Shown here piece after piece: positions 21,535-30,784 of a stretch of 64,000 bases of DNA. The DNA comes from Membranihabitans maritimus (lineage in GTDB: Bacteria; Bacteroidota; Bacteroidia; Chitinophagales; Saprospiraceae): assembly GCF_021729145.1 (NCBI RefSeq), contig NZ_JAJSLW010000009.1:124001-188000 (forward strand). The letters run 5' to 3'. A model generated the notes under the pieces. The model searched no databases. It saw only the letters and a program-made list of their open reading frames with translations, and was not told the origin of the DNA. Positions within the stretch are counted from its first letter, which is position 1. Each line of letters opens with the position of its first letter. The position numbers and the translations under genes are program-made.

Positions 21535-22008
21535 TTAACTTTTTACAAAACCGTGCAAATATAATAAGGTTCTCGTAGGGAATGTATTCCCAATAACATT
21601 TATTGATTTATTTTGATACCCTTTTCTACCGGTGCTATCAAAAGTAACTTCTAATTTCCCACTTTCCCCCGGTCTTATAAAATCCTTTGGGTAATCAACG
21701 GCAGTGCAGCCACACGAAGTCCGGACGTCATAAATTAACAAAGGTCTTTTACCGATATTTGTAAAATTGAAAATCTTTGTAATCCGATCACCGTGAGATA
21801 TGGTGTCAAAGCTGACTTCCGTTGCTTGGAATTGGACTTTAGCTACATCTGTAGTATCAATTGCTTTGTTTTCATCCATGGGTATGCTAATCGATGAAGA
21901 AATATCATTAGCGGCTTTATTTGTTTCTGATTGATTTGAACTATTTTTACAACTTGTAAAGACCGTTGTAATTAGCAGTATTAATAATATATTGCGGTTT
22001 AAAATCAT
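21535..22008 (-). CDS. DUF1573 lipoprotein
   Basis: The ATG at 22008 gives a lipoprotein signal (LLITTVFTSC) and a 157-residue product. The mature domain has the DUF1573 pattern KIFNFTNIGKRPLLI and RTSCGCTAVDYP. These are Ig-like periplasmic domains widely distributed in Bacteroidota, of unknown function. The start codon lies only 19 bp from the divergent aroK start, so the promoter of one gene must be inside the other. It is cotranscribed with yajC. Confidence 0.85.
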   Translation of the reverse strand: MILNRNILLILLITTVFTSCKNSSNQSETNKAANDISSSISIPMDENKAIDTTDVAKVQFQATEVSFDTISHGDRITKIFNFTNIGKRPLLIYDVRTSCGCTAVDYPKDFIRPGESGKLEVTFDSTGRKGYQNKSINVIGNTFPTRTLLYLHGFVKS

Positions 22009-22027
22009 TAGAATTTTATTTGCGAAT

Positions 22028-22585
22028 ATGAACAAAGCTCCTATTGTTTTTTTAATTGGCTTTATGGGTTCGGGAAAAACTCATCTGGCCAAACATGTAT
22101 CCGGAATTTTGACTGGTAAAGTTATCGAAATGGATTCAGAAATTGAAAAAAAGTACGGAGCAAAGATCAAAGATATCTTTAGTGAAAAGGGGGAAAGCTA
22201 TTTTCGGGAATTGGAAAGAGAAGTATTGTATGAAATTATAGCCACTAATATCCATTCCACTGCGCCGGTTTTAATTTCTACGGGTGGAGGGACCCCGTGT
22301 TTTTATGACAATATGGAAGTAATGTCAGGTGCCGGGACCACTTTGTATTTGCGTCCATCAAATATAGTATTACTACGGAGACTTGAAAAGGAGAAAGAGG
22401 AAAGGCCATTGATCCGGAATAAAACCCGGGATGAAATATTAGAGTACATAAAACAAAAAGTTAATGAGAGAGAAAAATATTATTTAAAAGCAGATATTGT
22501 TTTTAATCCTGTAAATCCGGATATTGGGAATCTGGCCCAGTTGGTAAAGGAAATAATTTATTCTTCTTTTCCATACTTCGGATGA
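22028..22585 (+). CDS. aroK: Shikimate kinase
   Basis: From the ATG at 22028 the 185-residue protein has a Walker A motif GFMGSGKTH, EKGESYFRELE and STGGGTP, the shikimate-binding GGG loop. It phosphorylates shikimate at position 3 in chorismate and aromatic amino acid synthesis. An upstream frame start at 21992 exists but would overlap the divergent DUF1573 gene, so I prefer the later ATG. No other aro genes are visible nearby. Confidence 0.92.
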   Translation: MNKAPIVFLIGFMGSGKTHLAKHVSGILTGKVIEMDSEIEKKYGAKIKDIFSEKGESYFRELEREVLYEIIATNIHSTAPVLISTGGGTPCFYDNMEVMSGAGTTLYLRPSNIVLLRRLEKEKEERPLIRNKTRDEILEYIKQKVNEREKYYLKADIVFNPVNPDIGNLAQLVKEIIYSSFPYFG

Positions 22586-22634
22586 GATATAGTAGGAGGA
22601 TATTGCTCTTTTCATATACGAATTCATATGTAAT

Positions 22635-22915
22635 TTAACCTGAGTTCGACGAATTTTTAGGATTCAGAGCACTTGAGAATAGGGAGATTCGACTAAAAGG
22701 CGGGAATACATAGTGGACTATTTAGAGCCCCTTTTAGGAAGAAGATGACTGTTTTCAAGTGGTGTTCGATAAAGTAAATTCTCAAGCTTGGATCGAGAAG
22801 CCGAATCTATTACGTTCCCTTCCTTTGCATTATCCCGATAAAGCTTCAGGAAGCTGCCTTGTATATTCACCTTCCGCTCCCTCTGAACCTATAACTATTC
22901 GTCGAGCTCAGGTTA
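22635..22915. repeat. MITE-like element with 20-bp inverted ends
   Basis: Ends TTAACCTGAGTTCGACGAAT (22635-22654) and the inverse complement of TTAACCTGAGCTCGACGAAT (22896-22915) match at 19 of 20 positions and flank a 240-bp spacer with no gene. TTAA at each end could be a palindromic target-site duplication. A partial outer-end match (TTAACCTGAATTA) is near 16325. No transposase is encoded. Confidence 0.6.
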
Positions 22916-23386
22916 ATTTAAAAAGGTAGGTCAAAAGAATGGCGTAAAATAAAAATGATATAGGTAGGTAGAGTGGTTGGGGTTTTCCAGGTAATTTGAG
23001 ATTTTGTAATGAACGCCACCAGAACCTGTCCCTATTAAATGAGTTTAATCTTTGATCATTGTTTGGAAGCCTTGTTATTGGAGGGAAACGAATGAGGTAA
23101 AATAATTTTGGAATTTTTGTCTTTTAGAAGCTTTACCGAATTGACGGGCAGTAGACAAATTTACAACGAATTCTTTTTGTCGTCGTTTTAACCCTAACCC
23201 GGGATATGGTATTTTTCAACTTCCGATGTTTGCACAAAGGGTGAATATAACGGAAGTTCAACTAATAGTCTCCTGGGCTAGATCATCACTTCTTCACCAA
23301 AGCATCGATAACTAATTTCACTGGCAGATAATATCATAATTATTGTAGAGACTGAATGTATATCTATTCCTGGAAATTGAAAAAGA
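22916..23386. other. Gene-free region beside the MITE-like element
   Basis: About 470 bp between the MITE-like element and the subtilase gene. An AACTTCCG/CGGAAGTT inverted pair with about 27 bp between arms lies near 23219-23262. No reading frame here resembles a known protein. Confidence 0.4.
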
Positions 23387-24922
23387 TCAATTGAGGTATT
23401 CCATTTTATTCAATAGCGCTTCGAGGGCACTTGCAGGTTGAATCAAAGGGCCACTTTCCCGTTTATTTTTGGTGGGGATTGATGTGAATTTTAGAATTTC
23501 AAATATTCCTTCCGGCGTGAGTTCGGGATGGAATGCCTTTAAAATAGCTACTGTGGAGGAGACATAGGGAGCAGCCATGGAAGTTCCATTTAGAGACTTG
23601 TAGGAGTTATTTTTAAAGGTGCTAAGAATATTGACGCCAGGGGCTGAAAATCCCCATGGAATATCTTCCACATGATTAGAAAAAGAAGCTAATTGCATAT
23701 TTTCATCAATAGCGGAAATACAAAATACCCCTTCCACATTGGCCGGTGTAAATCCGCCCGCACTGCTACTGCTATTGCCCGCACTTACTATTACGGCAAC
23801 ATTTTTTTGCCGGGCGTAATCAACAGCCGCTTTATAGGCCAGTTGCTTGGCATTGTCACTAATTCCTCCCAGGGAAAGCGATAAAACATCAGCACCGTCA
23901 TCTACAGCTTCGATCATTCCTTCAATTATCTTCGCCTGGGTACCAAATCCAAAGGAGTTAAGCACTTTTATTGATTGTAGTTCAATAATGTCATCATAAA
24001 AAGCAAATGAAGATATCCCTTTGTGATTATTTGTCCTGGCTCCGATAATGCCCGCACAATGAGTCCCGTGCCCTACGGGGTCAGTGCCATTATCGGAATT
24101 ATTCGAAGTCACTGCATTTTGAAGATCTTCGTGATTACTTTCAATTCCGGTATCCAAAACAGCAACTTTTATTTTTCGTTTAATTTTGTCTTGATTTCGT
24201 ATGATTAATTGATGCAGTTTTTTGGCATCCAATGCATTTAATGCCCATTGCTGGGAGGCAAGCGGGTCATTCGTTAGAAGATTTTTGGAAGGACTACTTT
24301 TAGCGGTGGATTCTAAGGGCGCTACGGAGACTTCATCATTATACTCTCCGTAGGTGATAAGGTCTCTCGCATAAAGTTCCTTAAGTAATTTGGTTTTATT
24401 AGGGGAGTATTCATCAGGAAGGTCAATAATATAAAACTTATCGATTTCCATATCAGGTTCTTCCGGACTGAAAGCTTTTATGATACTTCCATTTTGCGGC
24501 TCCAGTAATTTTTGTATTTCATCTATATTATGCAACTCAACTTCTACCAAAAGTTCTCCTTTTTCCATCATTTTTTGAAGGTCTGCGGGCATTAACTTAG
24601 GAGGAAGATGAATATTAAAGATTTGTAAACAAAGAAATATACTTCCCGCAATGGATAATATGAGTGCTATTTTATTTCGCTTAAATAATTTAAAGATTAC
24701 TCCGAAAACACCCAGTAAAATGAGGTTCTTGGAAAAATAGAGATATTTTAAGGGTCCGAATCCATTGAGGAAATTGACGGCAAAATTAGATGCCAGAAAA
24801 GCAAAAAATATCAAACCGAATAGCAAGCTCAATTTCCTACTTTGCGAAAATAAAAACCACAGCCCCAAAAAACCAACTGCGGGTATAAACGTTAGTATGT
24901 TGAAATTTAATATATCCGGCAT
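23387..24922 (-). CDS. Membrane-anchored subtilisin-family (S8) serine protease
   Basis: Several membrane helices occupy residues 8-105. Residues about 125-205 look like an I9-type propeptide (LVEVELHNIDEIQKLL, IIDLPDEYSPNKTKLL). The S8 domain then has Asp257 (VAVLDTGIE), His285 (GHGTHCAGI), oxyanion Asn383 (VSAGNS) and Ser448 (NGTSMAAPYV). The catalytic domain should face the periplasm. The gene is monocistronic and divergent from trxB. Substrate is unknown. Confidence 0.92.
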   Translation of the reverse strand: MPDILNFNILTFIPAVGFLGLWFLFSQSRKLSLLFGLIFFAFLASNFAVNFLNGFGPLKYLYFSKNLILLGVFGVIFKLFKRNKIALILSIAGSIFLCLQIFNIHLPPKLMPADLQKMMEKGELLVEVELHNIDEIQKLLEPQNGSIIKAFSPEEPDMEIDKFYIIDLPDEYSPNKTKLLKELYARDLITYGEYNDEVSVAPLESTAKSSPSKNLLTNDPLASQQWALNALDAKKLHQLIIRNQDKIKRKIKVAVLDTGIESNHEDLQNAVTSNNSDNGTDPVGHGTHCAGIIGARTNNHKGISSFAFYDDIIELQSIKVLNSFGFGTQAKIIEGMIEAVDDGADVLSLSLGGISDNAKQLAYKAAVDYARQKNVAVIVSAGNSSSSAGGFTPANVEGVFCISAIDENMQLASFSNHVEDIPWGFSAPGVNILSTFKNNSYKSLNGTSMAAPYVSSTVAILKAFHPELTPEGIFEILKFTSIPTKNKRESGPLIQPASALEALLNKMEYLN

Positions 24923-25072
24923 ATAATTAATGCATAGTCAATATAATAAACAATGAAAGTAAGAATAGATTCGCAGATTGATGAAAAATGAGAAATCTTA
25001 CACGAAAAAATCGACAAAACGTAAGATTCTAACGATTTATTTTAATTTTACACACTCAAAAATACAGAATTT

Positions 25073-26005
25073 ATGGACGTGAAAAAATGTGTGATCATCG
25101 GGTCCGGCCCGGCGGGATATACAGCAGCTATTTATGCAGCTAGAGCAAATATGGATCCGGTTATGTATACAGGAGCAGAACCGGGCGGTCAATTGATGAT
25201 CACTACCGAGGTAGAGAACTATCCCGGTTACCCCGATGGTGTACAGGGACCCCAAATGATGGAAGACTTTAGAAAACAAGCAGAACGTTTTGAAACAGAA
25301 GTTAACTACAATATGGTACAGGGGGTTGATTTTTCTGGTGATGTACATAAATTGACCCTGGATAATGGGGAAGAAGTGTTGGCACATTCGGTTATTATTG
25401 CTACGGGGGCTAGTGCCAAATGGCTTGGGTTGCCGAGTGAAAAAAAGTTTATGAACAAGGGTGTATCTGCATGTGCTGTTTGCGATGGTTTTTTCTTTAA
25501 AGGAAAAGAAGTGGCAGTTGTAGGTGGAGGAGATACAGCAGCAGAAGAAGCCAGTTATTTATCCAAGCTTTGTCCGACGGTCCACTTGTTAGTGAGGAGG
25601 GATGAAATGAGGGCTTCTAAAATTATGCAGGAAAGAGTTTTGAATAGTAAGGCAATTAAAGTACATTGGAACACGGAAGCCCAGGAAATTATAGGAAATG
25701 GGGAGGTTACGGGGATGAAAATCGTTAATAACCAAACACAGGAGACTTCCGAAATACCCATTTCAGGTTTTTTTGTAGCTATTGGTCATACACCTAATAC
25801 GGGCATATTCAAGGATCTTCTCAAAATGGATGAAAGCGGATATATCCTGACGGAAGGCAAAAGTACGTTGACCAATATACCGGGTGTCTTTGCCAGTGGT
25901 GATGCCCAGGACCATGTGTACAGGCAAGCGGTGACGGCAGCTGGTACGGGTTGTAAGGCTGCTCTGGATGCTGAAAGATACCTTGTGAGCAAAGGGATAT
26001 TGTAA
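25073..26005 (+). CDS. trxB: Thioredoxin-disulfide reductase
   Basis: The 310-residue flavoprotein has the N-terminal FAD motif GSGPAGYTAAIYAA, the redox centre CAVCDG, the NADP motif GGGDTAAEEASYLS and a second FAD loop GVFASGDAQD. It reduces thioredoxin with NADPH. It is followed 26 bp later by fructose-bisphosphate aldolase; this adjacency has no functional explanation I can support. Confidence 0.97.
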   Translation: MDVKKCVIIGSGPAGYTAAIYAARANMDPVMYTGAEPGGQLMITTEVENYPGYPDGVQGPQMMEDFRKQAERFETEVNYNMVQGVDFSGDVHKLTLDNGEEVLAHSVIIATGASAKWLGLPSEKKFMNKGVSACAVCDGFFFKGKEVAVVGGGDTAAEEASYLSKLCPTVHLLVRRDEMRASKIMQERVLNSKAIKVHWNTEAQEIIGNGEVTGMKIVNNQTQETSEIPISGFFVAIGHTPNTGIFKDLLKMDESGYILTEGKSTLTNIPGVFASGDAQDHVYRQAVTAAGTGCKAALDAERYLVSKGIL

Positions 26006-26031
26006 ATTTAATGATATAAAAATAACTACAA

Positions 26032-27108
26032 ATGGGTCAAACAAAGTTTAGAACGGGTGTATTACACGGTGATGAGGTAACGGAATTATTTGATTATGCC
26101 AATACCAATGATTTTGCATTACCTGCAGTAAATGTAATAGGAACTAATTCTATCAATGGAGTTATGGAGACGGCCAGAGACCTGGAAGCTCCTGTAATTA
26201 TTCAATTGTCAAACGGGGGAGCTTCGTTTTATGCGGGAAAGGGTATAGCTAATTCCGATCAAAAAGGTTCGGTTTACGGTGCCGCTGCTGCTGCTGCTCA
26301 CGTTCATTTACTGGCTGAACATTACGGTGTCACTGTCGTCCTTCATACGGATCATTGTGCTAAAAAACTATTACCATGGGTAGATGGTATGCTCGATATA
26401 GGAGAAAAGTATTTCGCTGAAAAAGGTCAGCCTTTGTTTAGTTCCCATATGTTGGACCTTTCTGAAGAACCTATTGAAGAAAATATTGAGACTTGTGTTA
26501 CGTATTTGGAACGAATGTCAAAAATTGGCATGACAATAGAGATAGAATTAGGAGTTACCGGTGGAGAAGAGGACGGTGTAGACAATACGGATGTTGATAG
26601 TTCCAAGCTTTATACCCAGCCGGAAGAAGTAGCATATGCCTATGAAAAGTTGTCTGCTGTTTCGAACAGGTTTACCGTGGCAGCTGCATTTGGTAATGTC
26701 CACGGGGTATATAAACCGGGAAATGTAGAATTAAAACCCGTAATTCTCAAAAATTCACAAGAATATGTGAAAGAGAAATTCGGCTTAGAGCAGGACCAGC
26801 CCATTAACTTTGTATTCCACGGTGGAAGTGGATCTTCATTGGAAGAAATTAGGGAAGCGATAGGGTACGGTGCTATTAAAATGAATATCGATACCGATTT
26901 GCAATGGGCCTTTTGGGATGGAGTTCGTGGTTATGATGCCAAGAATCATGATTATTTGCAAGCTCAGATAGGGAATCCTGATGGTCCTGATGTTCCGAAT
27001 AAAAAGTTTTATGATCCACGCAAGTGGTTGCGTTCCGGAGAGGATTCCTTTAGAAAAAGACTTACGCAGGCTTTTGAGGATTTGAATGCAGTAGGTACGA
27101 ATAAGTAA
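26032..27108 (+). CDS. fbaA: Class II fructose-bisphosphate aldolase (IIA type)
   Basis: The 358-residue enzyme has the class II pattern: LPAVNVIGTNSINGVMETA near the N-terminus, VVLHTDHCAKK (zinc histidine and catalytic aspartate), EIELGVTGGEEDGVD, VHGVY and VFHGGSGSS. Length and insertions match the E. coli FbaA (IIA) type. It cleaves fructose-1,6-bisphosphate in glycolysis and gluconeogenesis. It lies directly after trxB, and a terminator hairpin is present 30 bp downstream inside the convergent gene. Confidence 0.97.
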   Translation: MGQTKFRTGVLHGDEVTELFDYANTNDFALPAVNVIGTNSINGVMETARDLEAPVIIQLSNGGASFYAGKGIANSDQKGSVYGAAAAAAHVHLLAEHYGVTVVLHTDHCAKKLLPWVDGMLDIGEKYFAEKGQPLFSSHMLDLSEEPIEENIETCVTYLERMSKIGMTIEIELGVTGGEEDGVDNTDVDSSKLYTQPEEVAYAYEKLSAVSNRFTVAAAFGNVHGVYKPGNVELKPVILKNSQEYVKEKFGLEQDQPINFVFHGGSGSSLEEIREAIGYGAIKMNIDTDLQWAFWDGVRGYDAKNHDYLQAQIGNPDGPDVPNKKFYDPRKWLRSGEDSFRKRLTQAFEDLNAVGTNK

Positions 27109-27128
27109 TGAAGAGAAAATATATTGAA

Positions 27129-28484
27129 TCATTCAGGGGAGACTTTTAAATAGTCTCCCTTTTCTTTTTCCTGGCGGACCATATATTTTGCATCTTCTCT
27201 GATAGCCTCTTCAATGGAGATATTTTTGCTTTGTGCTTTTTTAGTAACTTTCTTTAACCATTGGGGTGTTTCCCTGATAGCATTTATATAGAAGTTGATT
27301 CTTTCTTCATTCTTTTGAAGCTGTAAGTCATCGAAATTTGGGTAATAACAATCAAATAATTGTTCGATAAAACCGAAGGCAAATTTGTAAAGATTAGCGT
27401 CGGTAGAGAGTAATAAAATAATGTCATTCTTTTCAACCTCTTCTTTGAGATTAATATCTTTAACATTCAATGGTTCCTTGGATTTTTTGGGATATATGTC
27501 TTGATTGTAGAACCAAAATTGGCCGTTGTTAAAGGCATCCCTGGAAATACCGTAATTAAACATTCCCCAATAATAACTATCGGCCACTGTCAAAACTTTC
27601 GGTTGATTGGTATGTGGAGTTTCAATCCACTTAAATTGAGGATACCCCATTTTAAGATCCTTAATGTCGAATAAAATGTTCATGCCTTTTTCAATGTCAT
27701 CGTCGGTATCTCTCATTTTCCGGGAAGTTTCGATTCTTTCAATGGCCATCTCAGGGATTATGAATTCCTCTTGTATCGAATTGATGTATTTAATAATGGA
27801 GTCTGCTGCTACAATTTCTCCATATTTACTCCAATGAATGCCCGTTTTTGGGAAAAGCGGATAAGAAGATGTATCCTTCATATTTCGAAACCAACCATTG
27901 AAATCCAGAAACTTTATATCTGACTTCTGTAGTTCTTCTCTATATACTTCATAATTGGTTACTCCGTGTGCAATAGTATCGTATGGTTTTGGAAAGAATT
28001 CCGGATAGAAACTCCCTTTCCCGGGGGCAAAGAGAACAATTAAGTCTATACCTTTCTTTTGAAGGGTATCGTTCAACATTTGAATTTTACCTACTTTGCC
28101 TTTAATTGAATCCCGACCTATAAAATCGCTGCCTAAATGAGCCCTGATGTAGTTTTTGGCATATAAATATTTCTTTTTGCCAATAATGATTCCATTCGCC
28201 CTCGCTTCATTATACAATACGTAGTGGACTTGATTGTATATCCTGACAAAAAAACTCCGGAATCCAATATTTTCATCAAAATATTCCTGATAATTGTTTT
28301 GATACTCCCCATTAAACCAACTACGTACGGAGAAATCGGGTTTTTCCAGTTTGTCATATGAACCCTTTAATGGGCCAATATTTAAGATCCCGGTATAATA
28401 TTGGAACAATGGCAGGCAAAGCAATATGAGAAGGAGCAATGATAATTTCTTTTTAGATTTAATATTTTGAATAGCTGCCATCAT
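27129..28484 (-). CDS. AlgX/AlgJ-like (DHHW/SGNH) O-acetyltransferase partner
   Basis: The 451-residue protein has an N-terminal membrane helix (LSLLLLILLCLPLFQYYTG) and an SGNH-type periplasmic domain: LIVLFAPGKGSFYPEFF, GIHWSKYGEIVAADS and a nucleophile-like ADSYYWG. This matches the AlgJ/AlgX family that works with MBOAT proteins to O-acetylate exopolysaccharides. It lies 3 bp after the AlgI-like gene, and the pair lacks the alginate polymerase genes, so the polymer acetylated is unknown. Confidence 0.85.
   Translation of the reverse strand: MMAAIQNIKSKKKLSLLLLILLCLPLFQYYTGILNIGPLKGSYDKLEKPDFSVRSWFNGEYQNNYQEYFDENIGFRSFFVRIYNQVHYVLYNEARANGIIIGKKKYLYAKNYIRAHLGSDFIGRDSIKGKVGKIQMLNDTLQKKGIDLIVLFAPGKGSFYPEFFPKPYDTIAHGVTNYEVYREELQKSDIKFLDFNGWFRNMKDTSSYPLFPKTGIHWSKYGEIVAADSIIKYINSIQEEFIIPEMAIERIETSRKMRDTDDDIEKGMNILFDIKDLKMGYPQFKWIETPHTNQPKVLTVADSYYWGMFNYGISRDAFNNGQFWFYNQDIYPKKSKEPLNVKDINLKEEVEKNDIILLLSTDANLYKFAFGFIEQLFDCYYPNFDDLQLQKNEERINFYINAIRETPQWLKKVTKKAQSKNISIEEAIREDAKYMVRQEKEKGDYLKVSPE
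27137..27165 (+). terminator. Terminator for trxB-fbaA, inside the end of the convergent gene
   Basis: GGGAGACT / AGTCTCCC stem (8 bp) with a 7-nt loop followed by TTTTCTTTTT. It overlaps the last codons of the minus-strand AlgX-like gene. Confidence 0.7.
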
Positions 28485-28487
28485 ACG

Positions 28488-29909
28488 TTAAAATCTAAAG
28501 TAAATAAATGGATTAAATCCGGAAGAAGTCAGGGAGCTTATGGAAAAAATGAGCAAAAAAATGGCGAGGATTGATAAAAAGACATGATGTATAAATACAT
28601 ATTTTTTCTTTTTAAAAAAGAAAGCTTCTAATTTTTTCCCTAGTCTGAAAGCTACTAAAAATGAAAAAATCGTAGCAGCCGAAACTGTTATGCCAAATTT
28701 GGGATCTATATTGAGATCCCAGGTTTGATTGAAAGAAAATAAGGTTTTCAGGAAAATAGTGATCTCATTTATGGATTCCAGCCTGAAAAATACCCAACCT
28801 ATCATTATGACGAAAAAAGTAAAAATGATGGAGGGAATCTTTCCTGTTTTTTTTAAAATTCTAATGAGAAAAAGCCGGTCAAGTATCAAGAATATACCAT
28901 GGTATGCTCCCCAAATCACAAAATTCCAGGCGGCACCATGCCATAAACCCGATAAAAGGAAAACGATCCATAAATTTAAATACAAACGGGATTTGGATGA
29001 TACCCTGTTGCCTCCTAATGGAATGTATAAATAATCACGCATAAATGCACCCAATGTAATATGCCATCTTCTCCAGAATTCACTTACGCTTTGCGAAATA
29101 TAGGGAGAGTTGAAATTTTCCGGGAATTTGAAGCCGATCATTCTCCCGATTCCGATAGCCATGTCGGAATAACCGGAGAAGTCAAAGTATATTTGAAAGG
29201 TATAGGCGATCAGACCCAGCCAGGCCATTTCCATACTTAATTCAGATAAATTACTGTCAAAAATGAGATCTGCTTGTTTTGCCATTACATTGGCGATCAA
29301 AACCTTTTTTGCCAGTCCAATAGCGAATCTATAAAACCCGCTGAGTTTATCATCGATTATTTCTTTTCGATTGGTGATTTGATCTGCGATTGAATTAAAA
29401 CGGACAATCGGACCGGCGATCATCTGGGGGAAGGACATAATATATAGTAAATAATCGGATACTTTTTGAAGTGGTGTTTGTACTCTTCGATAAACATCTA
29501 TTGAGTAGGTTAATGTCTGGAAGGTATAGAACGAGATACCAATGGGGAGTACAACGGCAGTCCATTTCAGCTGGGTATACCCCAGGGATTGGAGGACTTC
29601 GTTTACATTGGAGACGAAAAAATTGGCGTATTTAAAATAGGCCAATAATCCGAGATTAATAAATAGTGATATAATTAATAACAATTTACGATGGTTAGCA
29701 TTTTGACTCAAATAGAGCCTTTGGACGATATAGTAATCAAAAATCGTAGAGGTAATAATAACTAATACAAATTTGGGAGCTCCCCAGCTGTAGAAAAAAA
29801 TACTGAAAGCTAGTATTATATAGTTTTTATATTTTCTATTAACAAGGTGATATGTTAATAAGAAAATAGGCAAAAAGTACAAAATGAACAGGTTGCTGCT
29901 GAAAACCAT
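28488..29909 (-). CDS. MBOAT O-acyltransferase, AlgI family
   Basis: The 473-residue membrane protein has the MBOAT pattern: SFYTFQTLTYSIDVYR, FDFSGYSDMAIGIGRM, FWRRWHITLGAFMRDYLYI and the conserved catalytic histidine region LSGLWHGAAWNF. AlgI/PatA-type proteins bring acetyl groups across the inner membrane for transfer to polysaccharide or peptidoglycan. It is followed directly by the AlgX-like gene, which should receive the acetyl group. Confidence 0.92.
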   Translation of the reverse strand: MVFSSNLFILYFLPIFLLTYHLVNRKYKNYIILAFSIFFYSWGAPKFVLVIITSTIFDYYIVQRLYLSQNANHRKLLLIISLFINLGLLAYFKYANFFVSNVNEVLQSLGYTQLKWTAVVLPIGISFYTFQTLTYSIDVYRRVQTPLQKVSDYLLYIMSFPQMIAGPIVRFNSIADQITNRKEIIDDKLSGFYRFAIGLAKKVLIANVMAKQADLIFDSNLSELSMEMAWLGLIAYTFQIYFDFSGYSDMAIGIGRMIGFKFPENFNSPYISQSVSEFWRRWHITLGAFMRDYLYIPLGGNRVSSKSRLYLNLWIVFLLSGLWHGAAWNFVIWGAYHGIFLILDRLFLIRILKKTGKIPSIIFTFFVIMIGWVFFRLESINEITIFLKTLFSFNQTWDLNIDPKFGITVSAATIFSFLVAFRLGKKLEAFFFKKKKYVFIHHVFLSILAIFLLIFSISSLTSSGFNPFIYFRF

Positions 29910-30038
29910 TTTGCAAGTGTAATAAATTTGCTCTTATTTATCAATTAAATTTTTATTTACGCAAAATTATTAGTATAATATACAAGTATACTTTATATTA
30001 GTAAGCATGTATTTTGTTTTCTATTAACTATCGTCTTT

Positions 30039-30533
30039 ATGACTAAAATATCTTTTTTATTTCTTAATTGGTTGGTTGTATTTGTAATACTGGCTTTCTT
30101 TTCATGCGAAAAGGAAAATGTGATCAAAGACAAACTGGATTCTTCTTTCGGGATTGTGGAAACCCGTGGAATACCTTCTGACTCTGCCGGCATTGATTCT
30201 ATCTTTAGAGGTACCGTATTTATTTTTAATATTTGTATAGCTGACATGAATGAAGATTGGGGAACCGATGATGAGGTTCAGGGGGATTGTCAATTTATAA
30301 TAAACAGATTGGAAGGTCAATTTGTACAGGAAGAATATAGGTTCAGGGTTTTTGGTTCCGATGGGGTAGAAATAAAAAGGTTAGATTCATTATCAGATCT
30401 TGTCTATCCTGATATATCCGGGGTATACTCATACCTGCGTGACGGAAATGAATTGTTCCTGAAAAATAAAAATATGGTAAACACTCCGGCATGGGAAGGG
30501 ATTGAGTTTTATTGTATTGAAAGTACGCCGTGA
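30039..30533 (+). CDS. Hypothetical lipoprotein
   Basis: The 164-residue protein has a lipoprotein signal ending in AFFSC (Cys24). The mature sequence is acidic (DMNEDWGTDDEVQGDC, YPDISGVYSYLRDG) and shows no domain I recognise. It stands alone between the algI-like pair and the sugar dehydrogenase gene and is likely attached to an envelope membrane. Confidence 0.7.
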   Translation: MTKISFLFLNWLVVFVILAFFSCEKENVIKDKLDSSFGIVETRGIPSDSAGIDSIFRGTVFIFNICIADMNEDWGTDDEVQGDCQFIINRLEGQFVQEEYRFRVFGSDGVEIKRLDSLSDLVYPDISGVYSYLRDGNELFLKNKNMVNTPAWEGIEFYCIESTP

Positions 30534-30784
30534 GTTGACGAATGTAATGTGTTTAGTGATGAAAATGTTTTTGGAGACTAATAATTGGAAGATATTAGTT
30601 TTCTCCGGAAATTGTTATCCGTTTATCCTTGATAAGTAAAGGTATTTTCCAGTCTCTAAGTGAAAAGGTTAATTTGTAATAGCAGCCGGAATAAGCCAGG
30701 TAAACACTGTTAATGCTTTTTTAATTTTATGGAGTAGGAATTTTATATATTACCTTTATAGTTAATCAATACTCATTAAGAACA

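Noticed and set aside
27109-27128. Promoter between fbaA and the AlgX-like gene
   Set aside because: The two genes are convergent with 20 bp between stops; the hairpin inside the coding end explains the structure as a terminator.
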